A program made the position numbers and the translations under genes. The notes below the pieces were generated by a model. That model searched no databases, had not been told where the DNA came from, and saw only the letters and a program-made list of their open reading frames with translations. DNA of 64,000 nucleotides from an uncultured Collinsella sp. (GTDB lineage: Bacteria > Actinomycetota > Coriobacteriia > Coriobacteriales > Coriobacteriaceae): the NCBI GenBank assembly GCA_900541645.1, contig UQKQ01000002.1:1-64000 (forward strand). Direction: 5' to 3'. Below are positions 35,674-45,142 of this stretch, in pieces. Each line of letters starts with the position of its first letter. The first letter of the stretch is position 1.

Positions 35674-36750
35674 CTAAAAATGGTTCAGGAAGCGCATATC
35701 GCCTGTCATGAGCGTGCGCAGGTCGGGCAGGTCGTAGCGCAGGGCCGCGACGCGCTCGGCGCCAATACCAAAGGCGAAGCCGGTGTACTTCTCGGGGTCG
35801 ATGCCGCAGTTAATCAGGACGTTGGGGTCGACCATGCCGCAGCCCAGAATCTCGATCCAGCCGCTGTGCTTGCAGAAGTTGCAGCCCTTGCCGCCGCACA
35901 CGTGGCAGCTCACGTCTACCTCGCAGCTCGGCTCGGTGAAGGGGAAGAAGTGCGGGCGGTAACGCGTCTTGCGGTCCTCGCCAAACATGCACTTAACAAA
36001 GTAGTCGAGCGTGCCCTTAAGATCGCCAAAGGTGATGCCCTCGTCGACGACCAGGCCCTCGATCTGGTTGAACTGCGGCAGGTGGCAGGCGTCGGCCGTG
36101 TCGGGACGGTAGACGGTGCCCGGGCAGATCATGTAGATGGGCGGCTTCTGCGACTCCATGGTGTGGATCTGCACGCCCGAGGTCTGGGTGCGCAGCAGCA
36201 CGTCGGACTCGCCGTGGGCGTGAGCCTCGGGGTGCGCGACGCTGCCGGGGTTGTTGTCGACCACATAGAAGGTATCGCGGGCCGAGCGGCTCGGGTGATC
36301 CATGGGGGCGTTGAGCGCGGTGAAGTTGTAATAGGAGGTGTCGACCATGGGGCCAGACTCGACGGTGTAGCCGATGCCGCAGAAGATGTCCTCGGCCTCC
36401 TCGATGATCTGCTTGATCAGGTGCTGGTGGCCGATCTGCGGACGGATACCCGGTAGCGTGATGTCGACGGCCTCGTGCTCGAGTGCGTGCTTGAGGGCGG
36501 CGGCCTTCATCTCGGTGGTGCGCTCGTCGAGCATGCCCTCGATCAGCTGGCGCATCTCGTTGGCGCGCTTGCCCATCACGGGACGATCCTCGGGGGCGAG
36601 CTTGCCCATCATGCGCATCAGGCCGGTGATGCGGCCCTTGCGGCCGAGCAGCTCAACGCGCGCGGCCTCGAGCTTTGCGGCGTCGTCGGCGCCTGCGACG
36701 AGCTCCTTGGCCTCTTCCTCGAGTTTGACCAGATCATCAATCAGACTCAT
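35674..36750 (-). CDS. pheS: phenylalanyl-tRNA synthetase alpha subunit
   Basis: 358 residues. A coiled N terminus (MSLIDDLVKLEEEAKELVAG) is followed by class II motifs: motif 1 near HLIKQIIEEAEDIF, motif 2 with GTVYRPDTADACHLPQFNQ, the phenylalanine pocket with FTEPSCEVDV, and motif 3 FAFGIGAERVAALRY. CHVCGGKGCNFC is the zinc-like insert seen in many bacterial PheS. The ATG at 36750 has AAAGGGAAGAC; longer forms run into the T-box leader. Confidence 0.97.
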   Translation of the reverse strand: MSLIDDLVKLEEEAKELVAGADDAAKLEAARVELLGRKGRITGLMRMMGKLAPEDRPVMGKRANEMRQLIEGMLDERTTEMKAAALKHALEHEAVDITLPGIRPQIGHQHLIKQIIEEAEDIFCGIGYTVESGPMVDTSYYNFTALNAPMDHPSRSARDTFYVVDNNPGSVAHPEAHAHGESDVLLRTQTSGVQIHTMESQKPPIYMICPGTVYRPDTADACHLPQFNQIEGLVVDEGITFGDLKGTLDYFVKCMFGEDRKTRYRPHFFPFTEPSCEVDVSCHVCGGKGCNFCKHSGWIEILGCGMVDPNVLINCGIDPEKYTGFAFGIGAERVAALRYDLPDLRTLMTGDMRFLNHF

Positions 36751-37130
36751 GTCTTCCCTTTCGTCTCTCGCGCTCCCCGCTTGCCGAGGCGGCTGCCGCC
36801 GTCTGACGTTGCGAAAACGCGGCCCGGTTCGGTAACAAAAAACCGTCCTCGGGCATGTGCATTGCCCAAGGACGGTTGAATTCCGCGGTACCACCTTGTT
36901 TGACCCGGCGGATGTCTGGCCCGCCGCGCCCACTCTTTGCCCCTTGTCGCGAGGCTCACGGCTTCCCTACTGGGGACATCGCCGCCGCCGGCCGCGTGCC
37001 CGTTGAGGTCGCTGCTCGGGAGTGAACGCTTGGCCCTTGCCACCGCAGGAAGGCTTACAGCCCATGACCTTCCCTCTCTTGCCGGCGACGCGGCGGGCAA
37101 AACCCTCTCCGTCAACGCATTGGGCTACAG
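36751..37130 (-). promoter_or_regulatory. T-box leader of pheST
   Basis: On the minus strand AAGGTGGTACCGCGGAA (36880-36897) is the T-box antiterminator sequence. It is followed by a terminator AACCGTCCTTGGGCA / TGCCCGAGGACGGTT (36841-36877) and TTTTTT. The TGGT bulge pairs with a tRNA 3' end whose discriminator is A, as in tRNA-Phe at 10996. Upstream ~220 bases can form stem I (a run AGAGAGGGAAGGTCATGGGC and a GGCTGTAAGCC-like arm). A TTC within CCTTCC near 37049-37051 is a candidate specifier. Uncharged tRNA-Phe would favour read-through into pheST. Confidence 0.92.
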
Positions 37131-37255
37131 GATACCACATTGTTTGGGCATATCGCCGCGTTCCGTTTTGTTCGTGCTGGGTACAAGGCAGGTAGCTGTG
37201 TAAACTGGCCGTGCGCCCATCCGTGGCGCTCGGTTCGCGAGATCAAGGATATGGT

Positions 37256-38830
37256 ATGGGAAAGAAGCACGATAAGAAGGCCGAGCCCGCAGCGGGCAAG
37301 ACGCCCAAAAGCATGAAGGTCGATAAGGCCGTCAAAAAATTCCGCAAGCTCGAGGGCAAGCTGTGGACCCGCGAGTACCTGCTCAAGATTGCCGAGTTTG
37401 ACGGCGCGACCATTGCCCCCGCCAACGGCGCCGCAGCGCGCGCCGACGCCATGGGCACCCTTGCCGGCGAGCATCATAAGCTCCTGACCAGCGAAAAGTC
37501 TGTCGAACTTGTGCGCTCGCTGGCACGCGAAACCGTCGCCGGCGGCAAGATCGACGACCCGCAGCTGCTCGACGAGATCCGCGTACTCGGCCGCGACCAG
37601 CGCGAAGCGAGCGTCATTCCCACCGAGGAGGCCGAGGCCTGGACCAGGCTCACCTGCGAGGCCGACGCCGTGTGGCACAAGGCCAAGACGGCCAATGACT
37701 GGGCGAGCTTTGAGCCCTATGTGGATAGAATCGTCGCCCAACTTAAGCATCAGGCCGAGCTCATGGACCCCAAGCGCGACCCATACGATGTTTGGCTCGA
37801 CCAGTACGAGCGCGGCCTTTCCGCCAAGAGCTTCGATGCGTTTTGCGATGAGGTCAAGGCGACGGTCGTGCCGCTCGTGCACGCCATCGGCGAGCGCGGC
37901 CAGCAGCCCGCTGCCGACTTTTTGCACGCCCGCGTGCCCGAGGCCGCCCAGCGCGCCATGAGCTTCGACCTTATGAAGCTCGTCGGCCTGGACCTGAACG
38001 ACACCACGCTTGCCTTTACCGAGCACCCGTTTAGCGAGGGCTTTGCCGTGGGCGACGCGCGCATCGCGACGCACATCTACGAGGACGACTGCATCTCCAA
38101 CGTCTACAGCATCATCCACGAGGCGGGACACGCCATGTACGAGCTGGGCGTCAATCCTGCCTATGCGCGCACCCGCCTGGAGGGCGGCACTTCCATGGGC
38201 ATCCACGAGAGCCAGAGCCGCTTTTTCGAGAACACCGTGGGTCGCAGCCGCGCCTTTATGGGCCCGCTGCTCGAGGTGCTGCGCCGTCACGCGCCCGAGG
38301 TCTATGGCAGTGTGGACGAGGATACGCTCTACCATGCCGTGAACATCGCACGGCCGTCGCTGATCCGCACCGAGGCGGACGAGCTCACTTATCCGCTGCA
38401 CGTTATGGTGCGCTACGAGATCGAGCGCATGCTGTTTGCCGGCGAGGCCACGGCCAAGGACATCCCCGCACTTTGGAATCGCTTTATGGATGAGTACCTG
38501 GGCATTCCCGTTCCCGACGACACGCACGGCTGCCTGCAGGATACGCACTGGAGCGGTGGCTCGTTTGGCTACTTCCCCACGTATGCGCTGGGTAGCGCCT
38601 ACGACGCTATGTTTGTGCCGGCCATGTGCCGCGACGGCGTCGACCTTACCGGTGCCTGTGCGAGCGGCGATTTGGCGCCCGTCCGTGCCTGGCTGGGCGA
38701 GCACATTTGGCAGTGGGGCCGTGCCAAGGACGCACCGGAGCTCATCAAGGGCGCGTGCGGCATGGACTTTGACGCCCGCTACTACTGCAGCTACCTGCAG
38801 GACAAGTTCACCACGCTGTACGAGCTGTAA
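37256..38830 (+). CDS. M32-family metallocarboxypeptidase
   Basis: Thermostable-carboxypeptidase-type (Taq/M32) zinc peptidase of 524 residues removing C-terminal amino acids from short peptides in the cytosol. The zinc motif is IIHEAGHAMYELG (~290). The downstream GGTSMGIHESQSRFFEN carries the third-ligand/substrate motif (HESQS), and MVRYEIERMLFAGE is conserved. A lysine-rich N-terminal tail (GKKHDKKAEPAAGKTPKSMK) is an extension relative to typical M32. The start at 37256 follows AAGGAT. It is divergent from the pheST leader. Confidence 0.93.
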   Translation: MGKKHDKKAEPAAGKTPKSMKVDKAVKKFRKLEGKLWTREYLLKIAEFDGATIAPANGAAARADAMGTLAGEHHKLLTSEKSVELVRSLARETVAGGKIDDPQLLDEIRVLGRDQREASVIPTEEAEAWTRLTCEADAVWHKAKTANDWASFEPYVDRIVAQLKHQAELMDPKRDPYDVWLDQYERGLSAKSFDAFCDEVKATVVPLVHAIGERGQQPAADFLHARVPEAAQRAMSFDLMKLVGLDLNDTTLAFTEHPFSEGFAVGDARIATHIYEDDCISNVYSIIHEAGHAMYELGVNPAYARTRLEGGTSMGIHESQSRFFENTVGRSRAFMGPLLEVLRRHAPEVYGSVDEDTLYHAVNIARPSLIRTEADELTYPLHVMVRYEIERMLFAGEATAKDIPALWNRFMDEYLGIPVPDDTHGCLQDTHWSGGSFGYFPTYALGSAYDAMFVPAMCRDGVDLTGACASGDLAPVRAWLGEHIWQWGRAKDAPELIKGACGMDFDARYYCSYLQDKFTTLYEL

Positions 38831-38852
38831 GGCATAACCGACACGCCAACGC

Positions 38853-38891
38853 AAAGGGGACGCCGCGGAACCAATCCGCAGCGCCCCCTTT
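38853..38891. terminator. bidirectional terminator between carboxypeptidase and glmM
   Basis: Stem AAAGGGGACGCCGCGGA / TCCGCAGCGCCCCCTTT with one bulge lies between two convergent genes. Confidence 0.75.
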
Positions 38892-38927
38892 CCACCTAGT
38901 TGTTTAAGAACGTCCCCAATGACTACC

Positions 38928-40259
38928 TTACAGAGCTTCCAGCGCGGCGGCGATGCGCTTCATGGCGGCATCGGCGGATGCTTGGTCGGGCGCCTCGGCC
39001 AGCACGCGGATAACCGACTCGGTTCCACTCTTGCGCACGAGCACGCGGCCCTCGCCTGCCAGCGCAGCCTCGGCCTCGGCGATGGCGTTCTGCACGCCCA
39101 TGTTCTCGAGCGCGGCGTCCTTGTCCGCCACGTGCACGGCCACCTGCGCCTGTGGCAGCAGCTTGCACGGAGCCGTGAGCTGCGAGAGCGTCTCGCGCTC
39201 GGCACGAATCACTTCCATCACGCGCAGCGAGGTCATAATGCCGTCGCCCGTGCGCTCGATATCGCCAAAGATCGTATGGCCCGTCTGCTCGCCACCCAGG
39301 CTGTAGCCGCCCTCGCGCATCTTGGCATACACGTGACGGTCGCCCACGCCGCTGGTCACGGCGCTCAGTCCGGCAAGCTCCAACGACTTGATCAGGCCAA
39401 AGTTGCTGGCGATCGTCGGTACCACGGTACCGCCCGAGAGACGCCCGTGCTTGTTCAGGTACACGCCGCACACGTACAAGATCTGGTCGCCGTCGACCAC
39501 GCGGCCGCGCTCGTCCACGGCCAGGCAGCGGTCGGCATCGCCGTCGTAGGCAAAGCCCACATCCAGGCCCTGCTCCACCACGTGGCGCTGCAGGCGCTCA
39601 ATATGCGTAGAGCCGCAGTCGACATTGATGTTAAAGCCGTCGGGCGCGGCATTGATCACGCGCACATCGGCGCCCAGTGCGTCGAACACCGGCTTGGCCA
39701 CCGAGGATGCCGAGCCGTTGGCGCAATCGATGCCGATCTTGACGCCCTGCAGCGAAAAGTTCGCGCTGGCGATGAGCGAAGCAATGTAGCGGTTGCGACC
39801 CTGCATGTAGTCCACCGTGGCGCCGATGTGGTTGCCCGTTGCCAGCGGCACCTCGCTCTTGCCATCGATGTAGTCCTCAATGAGCTCCAGCACGTCCTCG
39901 TCCATCTTAAAGCCGTCGCTGTTGACGAGCTTAATGCCGTTATCGCAAAACGGGTTGTGGCTCGCGCTGATCATGATGCCGCAATCGAAGCAGCCTTCCA
40001 CAGTCTGATGCGCTACGCCCGGCGTGGGGATCACGTGCAGCATATAGGCGTCCGCACCGCTCGCGACCAGGCCGCTCACCAGCGCCGCCTCGAACATATA
40101 ACTCGAGCGACGCGTGTCCTTGCCCACGATCACGCGTGCCTTGCGCTCGCGGTTGGCGCCGTAATACCAGCCCACAAAACGGCCAATCTTATAAGCGTGC
40201 TCTACCGTCAGCCCAACGTTGGCCTCACCACGAAAGCCGTCGGTGCCAAAGTACTTCAT
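38928..40259 (-). CDS. glmM: phosphoglucosamine mutase
   Basis: Converts glucosamine-6-phosphate to glucosamine-1-phosphate for peptidoglycan and UDP-GlcNAc synthesis. The 443 residues open with KYFGTDGFRGEANVGLT. The phosphoserine loop is MISASHNPFCDNGIK (~101), the metal loop DGDADRCLAVDE, the sugar loop GGEQTGH, and the phosphate-binding loop VRKSGTESVIRV. ATG follows AGGAGAGCGC. It is preceded by the DUF4012 gene terminator and likely has its own promoter. Confidence 0.97.
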   Translation of the reverse strand: MKYFGTDGFRGEANVGLTVEHAYKIGRFVGWYYGANRERKARVIVGKDTRRSSYMFEAALVSGLVASGADAYMLHVIPTPGVAHQTVEGCFDCGIMISASHNPFCDNGIKLVNSDGFKMDEDVLELIEDYIDGKSEVPLATGNHIGATVDYMQGRNRYIASLIASANFSLQGVKIGIDCANGSASSVAKPVFDALGADVRVINAAPDGFNINVDCGSTHIERLQRHVVEQGLDVGFAYDGDADRCLAVDERGRVVDGDQILYVCGVYLNKHGRLSGGTVVPTIASNFGLIKSLELAGLSAVTSGVGDRHVYAKMREGGYSLGGEQTGHTIFGDIERTGDGIMTSLRVMEVIRAERETLSQLTAPCKLLPQAQVAVHVADKDAALENMGVQNAIAEAEAALAGEGRVLVRKSGTESVIRVLAEAPDQASADAAMKRIAAALEAL

Positions 40260-40278
40260 GCGCTCTCCTTACAAAATA

Positions 40279-40305
40279 GGGGCGAACAGATTGCCTGTCC
40301 GCCCC
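40279..40305 (-). terminator. terminator of the DUF4012 gene
   Basis: GGGGCGGACAGG / CCTGTTCGCCCC-like stem on the minus strand followed by TATTTTG, 38 bases after the stop. Confidence 0.7.
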
Positions 40306-40342
40306 AAAATGGTACTCGATTATCTGCGCTACCAGAAAAACC

Positions 40343-42655
40343 CTACGCCGACGCGCTGTCGCGAGCCGCCTGGCATGTAGGAGTCTGACGCAGCGTAAGC
40401 GGCTTGTCCCCCGCCTCGGCCGACGTGGTCAGCGTATACGTGATCGTCGTCGTCTCGCCAGCATGCAGGTCAACGGTGCCCGAATAGAAGGGGATTCCAT
40501 GCCACGTAGCGGCGCCAAGACCAAACTGGGTGCCCTCGACGGTCAGATCAGTAATGTTGCCGCCCGTCGGGGCAAACAACGAGACATTCAGACGCTCGTC
40601 GTCACGCGCGGCATCGGGTGCGCTCGCCGCAACGTAGTCGGGCAGCTTGCCAGCCTCCTCCTGCGTCATGATGTTCGTCAGGGTAACGGTGATGCGATAG
40701 GAGCACGTGCCGTCACCGTTCTTCACGCCCTGACCAATCTGCGTATCGGCGTTCAGGTACCAGTCGAGCTTGGAGAAGCTCAGGTTGTTAAAGTAAACGC
40801 CGGCAACAGGATCGGCGCTCGGGTCATCCGGATCGGGCAGCGAAGCGTCAATGCCCGTCTCTTTGATGGCATTCTGCTCATCATCGTTTCTCATCCACGC
40901 GATCAGGCGGCCCTCTTCGGCACCGCGCTCAACGGCGCTGACAAGCTTCGTAACATCGACATCGCCGATACCGCCAAGGATCTTGTCGAAGGCAGCGCTG
41001 GCGACGGATGCAAAGATGCCGTCCGACTCCTCGACCGGATAGTTCCAGTACACATCGTGCATGAGGACCTTTGCGGCGTTGGTGCCGTCGACAACCGTTC
41101 CGTCGGGCAGCGAGACATTACCGACCAGGCCCAGCAGATACTGCAGGAACACCGGGTCGATACCGATGACGCCATCAACGTCCTGTCCATACTGGGACTT
41201 CCACAGCGCGGCGACACGCTGCGAGTTGCGGGGCCAATCAGGCGAATAGGTATTGCCCGAGTTGTACAGGTTACTGTGGTTGCCGAACAGCGCCTCATCC
41301 TCTTCGTCGACGCTCTCGACTGCCTCATCCTCGCTGAGTCCAATGCGGGGAACAAACTCGCCAATCGACATCTGGCCGTCAGTGACCGAAATCAGGCCCT
41401 GCGAACCGCCAAAGCCGCCGCAAGCACGAATCTCGACGTTGTTCATGGCGTACATAAGGTAGTTGCGCGTCTGGCCGTTGGCGCCGAGCATCTGGGGAAG
41501 GACGGGGGCGACCTTCTCCGCCGCGTCAACCGCGCCGTTGAGGGTGGCAAAGCCGTCCTTGGCCTTATCGACCAGCTCGGTCACCTGGGAAATATGAGTA
41601 TCGCCAATGCCCTGGACCTTCTCGTTGGCGCTCTTGAACACCTTCGAGCTGCTGGAAAGCGAATCGGCGACCGCCTGCAGCGCGGACACGTTAATCATGC
41701 CGTCCTGGAACAGCTTGCCGGGCGTAGCCTGCGAAAGGTTATCGGCCATGGGAACCAGCGCATTGCTCGAGACATCGGACAGGGCGTCAATCATGGTGCG
41801 GGCCGCATTGATATCGCTGCCATACACCGGGATAAACGAAGCCGCCGCCCACAGCGGGCTCGAGGTCTCCGCCTTCATGCTGTTACAGAGCTCATCGATC
41901 TTCTTCGCGTCGTCAGGCAGCGTCGAAAAATCGCCCGACGTGACCTTGTCCTTAAGGCCACCGACGATCTCGACAGCCTCCTTCGCTTCGCTCTTTACGG
42001 TCTTTGCCGAGTTAAGCAGCATAAAGCCGCTTGCGCCAAGCGCAACGAGAAGCACCGCGACTACAACGGCAATAATGGCGCCGGTGTGACGCTTTTTGCG
42101 CTCGCCCTTGCGATGGCGATGACGGACCAGACCGTCAGAGGTCGAACTCGGCGAAGCGTCGCCACCGTAGTTCAAGCCAAAATCGTAATAATCTTCCTTG
42201 GAACCCGAGCCCGCAAACTCGGCACCGCTATCATCCAGGCGGGCGAACGTGCCAGTCTCGGAGGCGCCGGTGTAAATCGTGCCAAGGTTACCCGTAAGCC
42301 CCGCGCCACCGGCAGAGGGAGTATTGTTGGCGGCCTTGTCGGCATTAACGTTGCCGGCGGCATTCGCGGCGTTGGCAGCACCTGCGTTGTTCGCGGGTAC
42401 CGAAGGAGCCCCGCTCGGCTGCGACGTGGAGGTTGCACCGCCCGCAAAGACATTCCCTCTTGCACGGCCGGTCTTTTTTGCCTTTTGAGACTGCTCGTAC
42501 AGAGCGGTAAACATCGCTGTCTCGCCCGGGGACACGCGCTTACCGGAACCGCCCTGTCCAGCGCCGCCCGGCGTGCCGGCCTTACCAGCCCCGTTCGGAC
42601 GCGGCGGAACTGCAGGACGGCCGCTATCGCTGCCCTTAAAGTGATTACCAGCCAT
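40343..42655 (-). CDS. DUF4012 membrane-anchored protein
   Basis: 770 residues in three parts. First is a disordered Gly/Pro/Ala/Asn-rich cytosolic N terminus (~1-165). Then come a basic HRHRKGERKKRHTG and one membrane helix (AIIAVVVAVLLVALGASGFML, ~170-192), and a ~570-residue extracellular region matching the DUF4012 pattern (NYLMYAMNNVEIRACGGFGGSQGLISV, then GVIGIDPVFLQYLLGLVG and PDGTVVDGTNAA). Family members are cell-envelope proteins often linked to exopolysaccharide loci; their chemistry is unknown. ATG at 42655 follows GAGGATTTCTTT. No capsule genes adjoin it here. Confidence 0.85.
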   Translation of the reverse strand: MAGNHFKGSDSGRPAVPPRPNGAGKAGTPGGAGQGGSGKRVSPGETAMFTALYEQSQKAKKTGRARGNVFAGGATSTSQPSGAPSVPANNAGAANAANAAGNVNADKAANNTPSAGGAGLTGNLGTIYTGASETGTFARLDDSGAEFAGSGSKEDYYDFGLNYGGDASPSSTSDGLVRHRHRKGERKKRHTGAIIAVVVAVLLVALGASGFMLLNSAKTVKSEAKEAVEIVGGLKDKVTSGDFSTLPDDAKKIDELCNSMKAETSSPLWAAASFIPVYGSDINAARTMIDALSDVSSNALVPMADNLSQATPGKLFQDGMINVSALQAVADSLSSSSKVFKSANEKVQGIGDTHISQVTELVDKAKDGFATLNGAVDAAEKVAPVLPQMLGANGQTRNYLMYAMNNVEIRACGGFGGSQGLISVTDGQMSIGEFVPRIGLSEDEAVESVDEEDEALFGNHSNLYNSGNTYSPDWPRNSQRVAALWKSQYGQDVDGVIGIDPVFLQYLLGLVGNVSLPDGTVVDGTNAAKVLMHDVYWNYPVEESDGIFASVASAAFDKILGGIGDVDVTKLVSAVERGAEEGRLIAWMRNDDEQNAIKETGIDASLPDPDDPSADPVAGVYFNNLSFSKLDWYLNADTQIGQGVKNGDGTCSYRITVTLTNIMTQEEAGKLPDYVAASAPDAARDDERLNVSLFAPTGGNITDLTVEGTQFGLGAATWHGIPFYSGTVDLHAGETTTITYTLTTSAEAGDKPLTLRQTPTCQAARDSASA

Positions 42656-42804
42656 AAAGAAATCCTCGCAATTGAGTCGCAATGAAAAAGTCCATAACGT
42701 TACTAGTTTATGGCATTTTGAGCATCGACAGCTAAACTCCAGACACGGACATCAATTGGCGAAAATGCGGCACAACACCTTTTCCGTCTTGGCAGCGGCG
42801 CCAG

Positions 42805-43827
42805 CTACACCGTGAGGAACATCATCACGATGATCATGGCAAAGCCGATAAGGTCGGTCGGCAAAAACACCGTGCCCAGCATAACGGCGCTGGTGATGGT
42901 CGCCGAGACGGGCTCCACGGTTCCGATGAGACTCGCACGCACCGAGCCGATGTCCTTAACGCCCTGCATATAGAGCATGTAAGCAAAAAACGAGCCGATA
43001 ACCACGAACACCGCGAGCGCCTCGACGCCGGCAGCGTCGAGTGCCGGCACATGCGCCCAGGGCTGCACGAAGACACATGAGATCACGCCCGCCGTGAGCA
43101 TTGCCGAGCCCGTGACGATGGGGCTGCCGTATTCGGGCAGGATCTTGGCGGGAATCACCGCCATACACGCGGCGCTGACCGCACACATAAGACCTGCTGC
43201 CAGGCCAAGCGGCGAGATATTCAGGCTGGTGGGGTCGCCGCCGGTGGCGATTAAAAAGGTTCCACCCAGAGCCAGGCCAATGCCGATGACTTCGCGAGTA
43301 CGCGGCATGCGGCGATCGATCACGCAGGTGTAGCCCATGATGATAACGAGCTGCAGGCACTGGAGCACCGTCGCGGTTCCGGCGTTCGTCAGGCGCACGG
43401 CCGAAAGATAGCAAAACTGGTTGAACAGCAGGCCAAAAGCGGTAAAGAGCAGCAGCTGCTTGCGATCGGCGGGTGTGGTCCAGAGCTTGACCAGGCGCTC
43501 GCGGTCGCGCGTAACAACCACGGCCATAAAGAGTAGACCGGCGAGAATCTGACGCACGCTCATAAGCCACAAGGTGTCGACGTGGTAGGTATCGAACAGA
43601 AAGCTCGCGCTGGTGCCCGAGAAGCCCCAAAACGAACCGCCCACCAGCGTAGCCAAGACGCCCGTGATCATCTTGCGCGACGACGCATCGTTAAGGCGCT
43701 CGCGCCAGGCGCGACGGGTGTTGCGGCTGAGCTCGTCGGTGCCCTCGGGCACATCAATGTTCGATATATCGGTCATCGGCACCGAAGCCCCTGCGCCTTC
43801 GACCTGCTCGACACACTCTTTGCTCAT
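42805..43827 (-). CDS. EamA/DMT-superfamily transporter
   Basis: 340 residues with a ~50-residue acidic cytosolic N terminus followed by ten hydrophobic helices in two EamA repeats (LVGGSFWGFSGTSASFLFD; later GLAAGLMCAVSAACMAVIP). Typical signatures are GLLFNQFCYLSAVRLTNAGTATVLQ and VRASLIGTVEPVSATITSAVML. Drug/metabolite exporters of this group move amino acids or metabolites; the substrate cannot be told. GGGGGAGTGG precedes the ATG. Confidence 0.9.
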   Translation of the reverse strand: MSKECVEQVEGAGASVPMTDISNIDVPEGTDELSRNTRRAWRERLNDASSRKMITGVLATLVGGSFWGFSGTSASFLFDTYHVDTLWLMSVRQILAGLLFMAVVVTRDRERLVKLWTTPADRKQLLLFTAFGLLFNQFCYLSAVRLTNAGTATVLQCLQLVIIMGYTCVIDRRMPRTREVIGIGLALGGTFLIATGGDPTSLNISPLGLAAGLMCAVSAACMAVIPAKILPEYGSPIVTGSAMLTAGVISCVFVQPWAHVPALDAAGVEALAVFVVIGSFFAYMLYMQGVKDIGSVRASLIGTVEPVSATITSAVMLGTVFLPTDLIGFAMIIVMMFLTV

Positions 43828-44058
43828 TCCACTCCCCCGAAACAGCCTGGAAACAATTCGGCTTACCTTACCACGGCGAAGTCACCAGCTGGAGGCTTGT
43901 CCGCTTATCGGTAGGACAATTCCGCAGGTGTCTTTCCATAGCTCGATACCGCAATGGCCTTGCATTATGCGACAGCCAAATCGCGGCAGCAGGCTCTTTT
44001 AAAATGGATATGACGAAGCCCCCGAATTCCACAATGTAAGCGATTTTTAAAAATGTTC

Positions 44059-44087
44059 TTGCCACCGAGTTCAGGCTCCGTTATATT
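44059..44087 (+). promoter_or_regulatory. promoter of tRNA-Val
   Basis: TTGCCA (44059-44064), a 17-base spacer and TATATT (44082-44087), 30 bases before the tRNA. Confidence 0.75.
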
Positions 44088-44116
44088 ATCCCTTGCGCGC
44101 TTGCGCACCCTTGATC

Positions 44117-44191
44117 GGGCGTTTAGCTCAGGGGGAGAGCGCTTCCCTGACACGGAAGAGGTCAGAAGTTCAAATCTTCTAACGCCCACCA
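44117..44191 (+). tRNA. tRNA-Val(GAC)
   Basis: 75 nt with encoded CCA. GGGCGTT pairs with AACGCCC, the anticodon loop is CTGACAC (GAC), and the T-arm is AGAAGTTCAAATCTTCT. The D-arm is compact. Confidence 0.97.
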
Positions 44192-44199
44192 AATGTTCG

Positions 44200-44234
44200 C
44201 AGCTCAGAGGCTATGCCCTCTGGGCTGTTTTGTT
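44200..44234 (+). terminator. terminator of tRNA-Val
   Basis: Stem CAGCTCAGAGG / CCTCTGGGCTG with loop CTATGC followed by TTTTGTTTT. Confidence 0.8.
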
Positions 44235-44417
44235 TTATGTCGCCAAATCCGCTGGCAGCTCCAACCGCCCAACTGGCCAAAAGCCGACCATCTACTTGCC
44301 GATCTATCCATCGGTATAACCAATCAGTCCGCACCACAGCTTCTCGGCAAAACGCCACGATGTCTGCGCCCTGCGGTATCCTTGAGCCACTTACACCTGC
44401 AGCACCAAGGAGCCACC

Positions 44418-45104
44418 ATGCGCACCGAGCTCGATGTTCCCTTTTCGCACAAAGAAGAAGCCAAGGCGTTGGGCGCCAAATGGGACCGGACCAAGAAAAT
44501 CTGGTATGTACCCAGCGGCGTCAACCCCGAGCCCTTTGCCGAGTGGCTGCCCGGTATTGACCGATCCGACCCCTCTGCGCCGTATATATATCTAGTACTG
44601 GGCAAGCGCGAGTGCTGGAAGTGTCACAAAGAGACCTCGGTCGCGGCCTTCGGCATTCCCTATCGAGCCGATAACGACGAGAGCATCGCCATCGCGCACG
44701 CGCCCAACGAAGCCGGGCACATTGCCATCGACACGGCCAACGCCAACGCACTCGCCATCGTGCCCGCTCTTGGCTGCGTGCCGGGCGAGATCCGCGACTA
44801 CCTTCATAAGCGCTGCGGCTACAAGCCCGTAGGCGCGCGAGCCTCCAAAGCCCCGTCGCTCGGCAACACGTGCACCAGTTGCGACGCGCTGCAAGGCAGC
44901 CGCTATCTGTTCGAGGAGCCCTCGTCCCCGTTTGCCCTCACTGCCATCAACAAGCTGCCGGCACTGGAGTTTATACGCGTCGAAGTTGCCGGCGTCTTTG
45001 GCGTCCCGGCCACGCGTACCGACTTTGACCAGGCGCTCTTTACCTGGGCACGCGACCATCACGCCGAGTTCCACAAGCAGCTCGGTGAGGGGATTTATTT
45101 GTAG
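44418..45104 (+). CDS. DUF5710-domain protein with CxxC motifs
   Basis: 228 residues. The N-terminal ~45 residues (VPFSHKEEAKALGAKWDRTK, KIWYVPSGVNPEPFAEWLP) form a DUF5710 domain, a small module common in plasmid primases and mobile-element proteins. A zinc-like pair follows (ECWKCHKE and CTSCDALQGSRYLFEEPSSP), and the region between may be a nuclease or binding domain I do not recognise. AAGGAGCCACC precedes ATG. First gene of an accessory run directly downstream of tRNA-Val. Function unknown. Confidence 0.75.
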   Translation: MRTELDVPFSHKEEAKALGAKWDRTKKIWYVPSGVNPEPFAEWLPGIDRSDPSAPYIYLVLGKRECWKCHKETSVAAFGIPYRADNDESIAIAHAPNEAGHIAIDTANANALAIVPALGCVPGEIRDYLHKRCGYKPVGARASKAPSLGNTCTSCDALQGSRYLFEEPSSPFALTAINKLPALEFIRVEVAGVFGVPATRTDFDQALFTWARDHHAEFHKQLGEGIYL

Positions 45105-45142
45105 GGACGGAGAGGCCTTCACAGTCAGCTCCTCCGCATCAC

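Noticed and set aside
37256..37330. Signal peptide on the M32 peptidase
   Set aside because: The N-terminal tail is lysine-rich and hydrophilic with no hydrophobic core.
43868..44065. 65-residue minus-strand frame before tRNA-Val
   Set aside because: It has no ribosome site or coding bias and overlaps the tRNA promoter region.
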